The translations under genes and the position numbers were made by a program. 64,000 nt of DNA, from positions 1 to 64,000 of the forward strand of contig CBFFRQ010000066.1 in NCBI GenBank assembly GCA_965644315.1, written 5' to 3'. This document shows positions 9,042-18,154 of the stretch, one piece after another (the stretch's first letter is position 1; every line of letters begins with the position of its first letter). The notes below the pieces were generated by a model that was given only the letters and a program-made list of their open reading frames with translations, ran no database searches and was not told the origin of the DNA. This DNA is from Caecitellus pseudoparvulus (lineage: Eukaryota; Bigyra: Bicosoecida).

Positions 9042-11437
9042 ATGCCCACGAAGATCCACCACAAGGGGCGCCTGCTCACGCCGGGCTACGTGAAGCCCAA
9101 GAAGCGCGGCGCAGATGGCCCCATCACCGGCGCCCGGCGCCTCTCGCGCATGGGCAAGAAGCAGCAGAAGGGCAAGGATGGCCTGGCTGTGCAGTATGTC
9201 ACGCGCGCCAAGGCGCTCAAGAAGCTGCAGCTGACCCTCCCCGAGTTCAGGTGCGTGCTGTGCGCGTGCTGGACCAGCGGCGCGGCGGCGCCTGGGCCCC
9301 GGGCGCCCTTTCGCATCGCCCGGCGTGTTCTGCTGGCTGAGCAGCGCATGCGACACGTTGGCCGCGCCTCCCGCCACTGTGCAGGCGCCTGTGCATTCTC
9401 AAGGGCATCTACCCGCGTGACCCACCCAAGGTGTCTGAGGGCCGCCAGCAGACGTACTACCACTACAAGGACATCCGTTTCCTGGCCCACGAGCCGCTGC
9501 TGGAGAAGTTCCGTTCAATTTCCGCATACATGAAGAAGGTGAACAAAGTCGCGCACAAGGGCGCCGTGGATCTGGCACGCCGCATGTATGCCCGACGACC
9601 TGAGTACACCCTGGACCACCTGGTGCGCGAGCGATACCCGCGTTTCCAAGACGCCGTCGCGGACCTGGACGATGCCCTGTGCATGGCGCACCTGTACGCC
9701 ACCCTGCCCGGCGACAAGCGCTACGTGGAGCCCGCCGTGACGGCCAAGGCGGCCCTGCTGTGCAAGCAGTGGGCCCTGTGGGTGTCCCGCACGCGCTCCC
9801 TGCGCAAGGTCTTCCTCACCATCAAGGGCGTATACTACCAGGCCTCAGTGTGCGGGCAAGACGTCACGTGGCTGGTGCCGTACAAGTTCGTGCAGGGGCT
9901 GCCCGACGACGTGGACTTCCCCGTCATGAACACCTTCATGGAGTTCTACGACGTCATGCTGCGGTTCACCATGTTCAAGCTGTACCACGACATTGGCCTG
10001 CAATTTCCGCCGCCCGAGGTGGCGGCTGCTGCAGACGCGGGGGCGTTTCTCGGTGCACTGCACCCCCAGGCACTGGGAACACATAACAGCACCGGTGTTC
10101 CTGCCTCCACTGCCGTCACGCCCGTGTCTGCAGGGGGCGCTGCGGCAGACGCCGTGCCGCTGGATCGATCCGTGGCGAGGGCTGCCGCTGCCGCTGCCGC
10201 TGGCGCGGGGGGGGATGCGGGTGACGAGGGGGGGTCTGAGGACAGTGACGGCGAGTCGGAGGAGGGGGGCGATGGACCCGCTGGTGGCGACGAGGAGGGC
10301 GAGGACATTACCTTGTTGGAGACGTTTGGCAAGGCGGATGGGGAGGAGGGGGATGCTGCCGCCACGGCCCTGGCGTCCGCCCGTGCCGCCACCGCCGCCA
10401 CGAAGAAGTTCCAACGGCTGTTCGAAGGCCTGGTGTTCTTCGCTGGCCGGGAGACGCCGCTGGAGCCGCTGGAGCTGCTGGTGACGTCGTTCGGGGGGCG
10501 CCTGGGGTGGGAGGGGCCGGGGTCGCCGCTGGAGGTGGACGACACGCGTATTACGCACCAGATCTGCGACCGCCCCAAAGTGCGCGGCACGCCCTTCGCC
10601 TCCCGCGAGTACGTGCAGCCCCAGTGGGTGTTCGACTCCATCAATGCCCGCATGTGCCTGCCCACTGGCCGGTACGCCCCTGGCAAGGTGCTGCCACCAC
10701 ACCTGAGTCCCTTTGTGGACGATGCTCGAGAGGGGTACATCCCCGCCTACCGCCAGGAGCTGGATGCTCTGGTGGCGGCGGCAGAGGGCAGGGCGGTGGC
10801 AGGGTCAGACGGCGGCGCGGAGGGTGGGCCCACCCCTGCGGAGGAAGCGCAGCACGCCGCTGAGCTGGCGGCAGAGGCAGCAGGCGCCCCCCGGGCCGTG
10901 GAGGCGCTGGATTCAGATGATGACTCTGAAGGCAGTGGTCGCGAGGGTGGTGTGAGCGGCGGCAGTACCGTGCGCGCGTCACGCCAGGGCCTGGGCAAGC
11001 TCGGCAAAGCCCCCAACAAGTTCGCAGACAGGTCAAAACTGCGCGGAGGTGTGGCAGGCATGCTGGGGAACTCACAAGCCCCCCTGACGGCGGAGCAGCT
11101 GCAGGGGCTGCAAGTGGGCGCCGACGGGCTGGTGGCGGAAGCGGCTGACGCGTCGGAGAAACGCGAGCTGGCCGCCAGCATGCTGTCCCGCAAGAAGCGC
11201 CGGCAGTACGACGTCGTGCAGAAATCCCTGCGCCGCAGCGAAAACCACCGCATGCGCCTGGCAGCCAAGCGCCAGCGCGTGCAGGAGCAAGGCGAAGAAG
11301 CCATCATGGCTGCCGACGACGAAACACCGAAACGCAGCAGCAAGACCCGCCGAGGCGCTGCTGCAGCAGATGCAGGCCAGGCAGCCTCCCAGAAGGCTGG
11401 CAGGGCCAAGAAGACGCGCTCCAAGCAACGCAAGTAG
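9042..11437 (+). CDS. PES1: Pescadillo, ribosome biogenesis factor (BRCT protein)
   Basis: Pescadillo (yeast Nop7) belongs to the PeBoW complex for 27S pre-rRNA processing and 60S subunit assembly in the nucleolus. Exons are 9042-9250 and 9385-11437 (phase 2; donor GTGCGT), giving 753 residues. The splice rebuilds the family sequence LPEFR-RLCILKGIYPRDP. The N-terminal Pescadillo domain covers about residues 1-300 and includes KVNKVAHKGAV and the tract near TMFKLYHDIGLQFPPPE. A long acidic, Gly/Ala-rich insert follows. A BRCT domain lies at about 425-535 (LFEGLVFF at its start, QPQWVFDSIN late). The tail is basic and coiled (KKRRQYDVV, KKTRSKQRK). It is longer than most family members because of the acidic inserts. 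A second CAATTTCCGC copy falls in codons near 10001 and a third near 9516. Confidence 0.95.
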
Positions 11438-11568
11438 ACGCCGCGCAATGCAGACTCCGTGCGAGCAAAGCCTGGCTCTGGACACTTTTGCTGCCTCATA
11501 CTTTGTTTGCTGAGATCCTGCTGCAGCGACGCCACACGGATCCGCGGGACAACTTTGCACGTACAGCC

Positions 11569-12421
11569 ATGAGGGTGAAGCGGCTCAAACAGAGTCGCAA
11601 GATCCTGCGCCTGTACCGCATCAAGCATGGCTTCCAGGCCCCCTTCAAGGTGGGCCACGCATTGTTCCGCACATCAATTTCCGCGGCACTCCCAGCGCCA
11701 CCCCTCCACCGCCTCCGCCCTGCAGGTGCTGCTGGACGGCAACATCATCTTCCAGGCCCAACACATGGGCGTTGTCATGAAAGACGCCCTGGTCAAGCTG
11801 CTCCACACCGAGGAAGTGCAGGTGTATGTGCCAGCAAGCGTCCTGGCCGAGCTGGAAGCACTCGGCGATGTGGGCAAAGCGGCCCTCAAAGTCGCCGCCT
11901 CCCTGCCACGTCTGCCAGATGCGCCACCACCACAGGCACATGAAAGCGCGGCGGAGGCGCCCCCTGCGAAAACGACGCACGCTGCCGCAGCCCCTGCCGC
12001 CGGCATCGTGCATTTGACTCGCGACGGCAACGCAGAGCACTACATGGTCGCAACGCAAGACCAGCGGCTGCGGGCCAAGCTGCGCCGCACAGGTGTCGTG
12101 CCCACGCTGTACTTGAACCAGAACGCCCTCGTAATGGAGCCGCCCCCCACAGGCATGGCCTCTACCGAGACTGGCAGCACACCAGGGGCCGCGCCGAAAA
12201 CCGCCGCAGCTGCAGCAGCAGCAGAGGAAGCAGCTGCTGGCCAGGGGCAAGATAAGGCCATTGGTGGGCGCAAGCGGCGGGCAGCTGGGCCCAACCCCCT
12301 CAGCGTGCGCCGGGCCAAGAAGCCACGAGGGGAACCTGCAGCAAGTGCAGCAGGCTCCAAACGCACCCGCCGCCGCACCAAGCGTGCAGCCGGCTCAACT
12401 GAGGCAGGTTCGGATCAATGA
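11569..12421 (+). CDS. UTP23: UTP23, PIN-domain rRNA-processing factor
   Basis: UTP23 is a component of the small-subunit processome that helps release snR30 and mature 18S rRNA. Exons are 11569-11649 and 11726-12421 (phase 0; donor GTGGGC, acceptor CTGCAG), giving 258 residues. Family landmarks are the basic start MRVKRLKQSRKIL, then VLLDGNIIFQAQ, then VLAELEALGD, and the block HYMVATQDQRLRAKLRRTGVVP. The tail is strongly basic (KRTRRRTKRAA), as usual for nucleolar proteins. The region that holds the CCHC zinc-binding residues in characterised UTP23 proteins is replaced here by an Ala/Pro-rich segment with no cysteine. FCF1 is the nearest alternative; the sequence fits UTP23 better. Confidence 0.85.
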
Positions 12422-13075
12422 TATGGCAAGGGATGGGATGAGGTGAGCTTCTGCTTGGCAGGGCTGGATGAGGCCTCCAAGTGATGTGGCAGCGTGCCAT
12501 GTCCGAGCCGTGGACGGTAACGATACAGAAGGTCAACGGTTGCATGAACTTTCACTGCACCGTCTGGAATCTTGGCCTGCCCTTCTTTGTGTATCCCTTG
12601 CCGTGGAGTGTTTGCAAGAGCCGTTGTGAAGAAGCTGGTTGGAGCTGACGAGTCAAGCAGGATAATGTCTCTGGTTGAACTCAGAGCTGGTGCTGAGTCA
12701 GTCTTCGTTTGCCAATGAACTCCACGTTTGCCCTGAAGGTGTCAAAATGCAGTTTGCACTTGGGGAGACTATTCCTTGTATCTCAAAGAAGGGCTTCATT
12801 GCCATCGAGTCTTCGGTTGAACCGCTCGATGATTCCAACCAGACCAGGCCACATCAAACGGAGACTCGATCCAGGGCAGAGCTCTTAAAGCAGGTCCAAT
12901 TTGGGAATGTGAATTGGTATGTGGTGAAACGAACGCTTCTCTTGCGTGCTCTTGGTTGAGCTCCCTCGGTAACTTGACACACCAATCCTCGCGAGCAGGT
13001 GTCAGCCAAGGAGCACAGTATGACGTTAAGCTCTACAGATTCAAAGCAACAGAGATCCTGGACCCTGCTTTCACG
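12422..13075. other. Lower-GC intergenic region between UTP23 and the ankyrin gene
   Basis: About 650 bp visibly richer in A and T than the flanking genes, with no long frame on either strand. It holds the 3' flanks of two convergent genes. A short minus-strand fragment resembles a retroelement integrase motif (12801-12836, separate entry). Confidence 0.6.
12801..12836 (-). mobile_element. Possible degenerate integrase fragment
   Basis: Read on the minus strand, this segment gives G-I-I-E-R-F-N-R-R-L-D-G. It looks like the [NG]xxERFNRxL block near the catalytic Glu of rve-type integrases in LTR retroelements. Frames on either side are broken by stops and no LTR, reverse transcriptase or target-site duplication is visible. 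The surrounding drop in GC would fit a decayed insertion. A chance match is possible. Confidence 0.22.
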
Positions 13076-15831
13076 TCAGATCATGCCTTCAAGCTCGGAA
13101 AACTTCCTTGCCTTCTCTCTGACCTTGCTCGGGATCCTGCGATCACCGCTCAGCGCCAGCAGCTCCCGCACCACATCCACATGCCCATTCTCGCAGGCAG
13201 CTAGAAAGCCAACCCCGGTGCTGCCCTGAGGCCCAGCACGCACACCCACTGCTCGATCACCCTCTACCGCCAGCAGCTCCCGCACCACATCCACATGCCC
13301 ATTCCCACAGGCAACTGTGAAGCCAAGCTCAAGGCTGCCCTCAAACCTTGCATGCACCCCCACTGCTCGATCACCCTCTAACGCCAGCAGCTCGCGCACA
13401 ACATCAATGTGCCCATTCTCACAGGCAGCTATGAAGCCAGCCTCATGTATGCCCCAAGGTCCAGCGTGCACATCCACAGCACGATCACCCTCTAACGCCA
13501 GCAGCTCGCGCACCACATCAATGTGCCCAAACCTGCAGGCAACTAGGAAGCCGTGCTCAGGGCTGCCCCAAGGTCCAGCATGCACGTCCACAGCTCGATC
13601 ACCCTCTAACGCCAGCAGCTCGCGCACCACATCAATGTGCCCATTCCCACAGGCAGCTATGAAGCCGGCCTCAGGGCTGCCCTCAATCCTTGCATGCACG
13701 TCCACAGCTCGATCACCCTCTAACGCCAGCAGCTCGCGCACCACATCAATGTGCCCATTCCCACAGGCAGCTATGAAGCCGGCCTCAGGGCTGCCCTCAA
13801 ACCTTGCATGCACGTCCACAGCTCGATCACCCTCTAACGCCAGCAGCTCGCGCACCACATCAATGTGCCCACTCTCGCATGCCGCTCGGAAAGCAGCCTC
13901 CGGGCCATCGTCATCCCTCGCGTGCACGTCCACAGCCTCATCACCCGTGAAACTCAACAGCAGGTGCACCTTCTCCACATCACCATCACGGCATGCTTGC
14001 ACGAACAGCTCGTTCCTTGGCGATCCTGCCGGTGCTGCTTCGAGAGTGGCAATTGCTCTCTGCTGCCAGCCAGCCATGAAACGTTCTGTTGCCGGCAGAT
14101 GCACAGCGCTCCCGCAGAAAGACTCACATGCCAGGGCATATGCAGCCGTGCAGCATGTGCTGCCACCCTCTGCCAGTGCACCAAGTGTGCTGGACAGGGC
14201 GTGCTCCCCGCCATCGGCGTGACTCTCAAACACTTGCCCAGCCGATGCTGACCCAGCCTCTGTCGTCCCGAGCACCGCATGCAACACACTTGCCACATCA
14301 GCATCAACACCAACAGCTCTACTGATGCCACCGTCCACATCCCATGCTCCACAGCATGCACTCAGCAACACTTCAACCCCACCCCCACCCACTGCCTCGG
14401 CCAACGCAGCCACACTGCCGCTCTCCACACCCACCACCACAAAGCTCCCCAAGCACAGCCTGCCCAGCTCCACACCACATGCCTCCGCCACAGCACATGC
14501 ACCCAGCACCTTCAAACACACTCGCTGCTTCATCTCCAGCCCAACATCTTGCCACGCCTCGTCATCCACAAACGCCCCCAGCGGCCACCCTCGCTCACAC
14601 TGTGCCTGCACCGCCACATCACTGCGCACACCCAGCGGCTCATCCGGCCTGGACCCGGCGCAGTTATGAGTCACCGCCAGCCCATGCGCAGCTTGGGCCA
14701 ACCGGGGCAGACCATGTGCCTTGCGAGTGGCTTCAGCACGCTTCACAGCTGCAATACTCCGGGCCAGCGCTGAGGCTCCCAAGTCTGCCGCTGCCGCCCA
14801 CTCGATGACATCACTGTCATTGGTCTCCGTGTCAGGGACGATGCTGCTCTCAGCCATGTACACACTCGCTTCCTTCCCACTCATAAAGCTCACGCCGGCA
14901 TCCAGATCGATGCCCGCTGCGGCCGTCAGCTTGCGACCACTGATTGGCCCACTGCACACCAGCAGCTTTCGCAGCTCCTCCACTGCACCCACAGCTGACT
15001 CCAAGTGCTCCGCGGCGGCGTCACTCCTCAGGTCGCCTGCTGCCTCGTCACGAAGCAAGGCCGCTTGCTCCTTCATGGAGGCCAGCGCCTCATCCACAGC
15101 GGCGTCACCAGCACCATGTGTAGGTGCAACTGCCACCCCACCCACATCCACACTGGGAGCTTCGCGGCTCTGCCACCATCGTGTCAAGTCTGCCAGCGCC
15201 CCTTCCACGTCAGCGCCGGCGCGCACACTGCCCCACGCCTCCACAATGGGACCCCACACCGCATCTCCAGCCGGTAATTCCTCCACACTCACCCCAGAGA
15301 CGGCCTGGTGCAGGCTCCCTAGTGCACAGAAGCACCGAAAGGACAAGTACTCCAGTGCAGCGCACAAACTCTTGCTCAGAAGCTGCCCCTTGAGCTGCCC
15401 AGCGCGGTCCAGAAGTGCACTCCCTGCACCCCGCAGCAGACTCTCCAGCTCCACAAGGGTCATGGCTGTGGGAGCATCACCTGCAGTGATTGCTTCGCCG
15501 CGCCCAATGGCCACAAGCCCACGCAGTGCTGGGCCATACAGTAGCTCCCTTCCAGGCTCGCACTGCAACTTGACCAGGCACGCCACAAGCACACCGGTCT
15601 TCGCATCATCCCCACCAGCTTGACCACCTACAGCAGCTCCAAACCCTGCAGCTGGTGCGTGTGCTGCCTGTGGCGTCGCGCAGTGCCGGCGGGTGGGATG
15701 CCGTCAAGACGGTTCGGAACTTGGTGGAAGTGGTGGCGACAGCCACGCCAACTGCAGCTAAGTGCCGCTCCACGCACCATCGCGGGTGACGACAGGGTGT
15801 CTTCACCCAAAGGCGGATGAGATTTCGTCAT
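13076..15831 (-). CDS. Ankyrin-repeat protein with a long unique N-terminal region
   Basis: Exons on the minus strand are 15831-15778 (MTKSHPPLGEDTLSSPAM) and 15667-13076 (phase 0; donor GTGCGT, acceptor CCACAG), giving 881 residues. The intron restores an ATG that the long exon lacks. Residues about 20-560 are Ala/Gly/Val-rich and helical and match no family I recognise. From about 570 to 865 there are about eight ankyrin repeats of 38-39 residues with the consensus GHIDVVRELLALEGDRAVDVHA. Most are near-identical to each other even at the DNA level, which suggests recent expansion. A basic tail follows (SKVREKARKFSELE). Ankyrin repeats mediate protein binding; partner and location cannot be told. 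Convergent with UTP23 and divergent from the bZIP gene. Confidence 0.85.
13140..13935 (-). repeat. Tandem array of about 117-bp ankyrin-coding units
   Basis: About seven direct units of 114-117 bp share the core cagcagctcgcgcaccacat (plus-strand sense) and differ mainly at the loop codons. This is a coding minisatellite-like array, one unit per 38-39-residue ankyrin repeat. Confidence 0.9.
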
Positions 15832-16644
15832 TTCTATCAGGAAGATTCACGGGGGGGGGGGCGTGCAGACCTGAGGCCGCGCTGGCTTGTATGAGCGCTT
15901 TAGCAATCTCACCATTGCCCATCTTGCTGCAGACAAGAAGGCCAGTAAACATATGCTCAATAGGCTCTCAAATGGTTAGTCGTGTTGGCGATACGTGCCG
16001 TTGATTTTGTTGTATGCTATCCGCTGGCTGTCTGTCTGCTTGACGTGGTACCTTCAACCGCATCCTTTGTCCGACCCAGTCTCGGCATTCAGCGGTCAAA
16101 CTCCACCTCCCGTTTGCTCTGCACAACAACTTGTGATTCGCTGTGTTTTCTATGCCTGAGTACGGGGCTTCCTATTTGGCGCTCTTGCGGTGACAGAGGT
16201 GCCGGTCCCATATATACCCAATACAATCACGTGCGACGCCCAGCCAGCTCCTCATGCCCAGCTCAAGAGCTACAGCAGAGCTCTCACACTTCGCAATTGG
16301 GCATATGCCAGGAGCACCTTCTCCCCTTGTCACGGAGTTCAGCAGGTCGGGCAGAGGATGTGGATGCCTGCGCCTGGACCCACACAGCCACCACCGCCTC
16401 CCATCCCTGGAACAGTGCCTCGCACAGCACCAAACCAAGGGGAACCCTTCTCGGCTCACTCCCAGCATGGAAAGTGCCTCTTGCTGGCACCGCGTGTGGC
16501 CCTGCTCAGCTAAGGGGGCTTCGACGAACCTCGTGCAACCCCCTCAGACACCTTTCCTCCGCACCCTCAAAAGCACACAACAGCAAAATCAATACCGACA
16601 CCATCAGCTCTCACACCTCACTCGACTCCCCCTCAGTGTCCACA
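15832..16644. promoter_or_regulatory. Divergent 5' region, ankyrin gene / bZIP gene
   Basis: About 810 bp between divergent start codons, with lower GC than the genes and a run of 12 G near 15850. Only short frames occur. It should contain both promoters and the bZIP 5' leader. I see no conserved element. Confidence 0.4.
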
Positions 16645-18094
16645 ATGTCCATGCGCACTCGTTTCGGGGGGCAGCACCAGCCACCCGCCACGTGCAGCGA
16701 CGCTGAGAGCGTTGCTTCATCCTCCACGTCCACTGAGGCTCGCCGCAGCGTCAAGCGGCGCCGAGGAGTGAGCTATGCGAAGTCTCGCCAACGAGTGACT
16801 GATGACGAGCTGCAGCGTCTCGCTGACTGCGGCGACAAGGCAGCAGGTGAGGCCGCCTCGTGCCAGCCACCAACGCTGCCACGTGGAGCAGACACGCCGC
16901 CCTCCACCCTGCGCAGCCCGCAAGCTTCGCAACCGTGCGAGCGCCCGACAGTGTCGACAGGCCAAGGAGGCTGAAGTTGACAAGCTGAGGGAGCGCGAAG
17001 CTGCGCTGCAAGCACAGTGCGTGTTTGGGCGTGTGTTTCCGCGAAACGCCCGGAGCAGCGCTCGTCTCACGCACCCGCCCGCCTCTTCCGAGCAGGATGC
17101 AGTCCATGCAAGACATGATCAGCAAGTTGGTTCAGGAGAACATGCAGTTGAAGCAGCGCTTGGATGGCTCCGTGGCTTCGGCCGGTGCACCTACCCCAGC
17201 AGTGGGTGAAGTCCGGTTCCTTGCCTCAGCACGGCACATGCCTGGCATGCTGCGCTGTGCGCCCTTCATGGGGTGCACCGCGTAGGCAGCCAGGACGTGC
17301 GCTGTGCTGTGTCAGGTCCTGGGCTCACAGCAGCGAGGCTCCAAGACGGCCCCACCCCTCCCTCTGCCCCCACCCCCCTGTCTAGCCTGGCGTTCCAACG
17401 CAGCCCGTAGCTGTCGCAGACGTGCTTGGCGCCTCAACCCCCTCAGCACTCCACCTGACAGACACACCTTGAGGGCTTATCGCTTATTTCTTCCCCTTTG
17501 GGTGTGTCTCGACGGCGTTGAGCGCGGGGGGGCAGGCTCCTTGACCGTCTCGAGGCAGCAGCTGCGTTGGGCGCTTGTGTTGGCTTTATTGCGGGGGCAG
17601 GTGGGAGGTGGTGTGGCCACAGGCCGGCAGTTAGGGGCATCTGTGCCACCAGCTGCCTGCCTGCTTGGAGCCTCGTGCGTTTCCGAATTGCTTCGGGAGC
17701 CCCGGCCGACACCACGGTTCCATCCACGCCTTCAAAGGCCCTCACCTCCAAACCCAGCAGTGTGCAGGGTCCCACCGCCCTGCCCATGCACTGCACGGAA
17801 GACGACCACCCTGCCAAGCGGCCCCGTTTGGGCTTTGTCTTGGGGGACGACCCTGCTTCCACGGCAGGCTCCACCGCCTCTCCGACAAGCACTCTGTGTG
17901 ATGCCTCCTCAAGGTTCGACTTTGAGGCAGACGTCGTGCTGCCTGAGCCCCCCGCGCTCCTGCAGGCATCCTCTCTGGATGCCTTTGACATGGACGCGCT
18001 GTGGCCAGGATGTGCGCCCCAGAGTTTCGCGGCTCCCCCCACCGCCCCGCCATGCGCGCAGCCATTCCTCTTTACGGATGACTTCATGGCGTGA
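16645..18094 (+). CDS. bZIP transcription factor
   Basis: Inferred exons are 16645-16846, 16917-17016, 17096-17205 and, less certainly, 17700-18094, giving about 268 residues. The basic region and zipper are rebuilt across two introns. Exon 2 gives ARKLRNRASARQCRQAKEAE with the N-x7-R signature (NRASARQCR). Exon 3 continues the heptads (MQDMISKLVQENMQLKQRL). The N-terminus is Ser/Thr-rich with a basic KRRRG stretch. The last exon is acidic and aromatic at its end (FDMDALW, FLFTDDFMA), like an activation domain, and contains a basic KRPR stretch. The acceptor of the last exon is weak (GGGAG) and an extra exon may exist between 17206 and 17700. Target genes cannot be predicted. Ends 60 bp from the convergent gene at 18155. 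Confidence 0.75.
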
Positions 18095-18154
18095 CGCGGC
18101 AACTGCGTGTCTTCCCTAATGCAGCGATGTGACTTGTGGCCCTGCATTCCATGC

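Noticed and set aside
12422-13075. tRNA or other structured RNA in intergenic DNA
   Set aside because: I looked through the larger intergenic stretches for a T-loop GGTTCGANTCC box and cloverleaf arms and found none convincing.
13140-13935. CRISPR-like array
   Set aside because: Regular units of about 117 bp with short variable parts, but the whole array is an open frame of ankyrin repeats in a eukaryotic gene.
15845-15865. Poly-G run as a structural element
   Set aside because: Runs of 9-12 G or C also occur at 33910 and 48370. They are likely simple mononucleotide tracts, and no repeated G-tract set typical of a quadruplex cluster is associated with any gene start.
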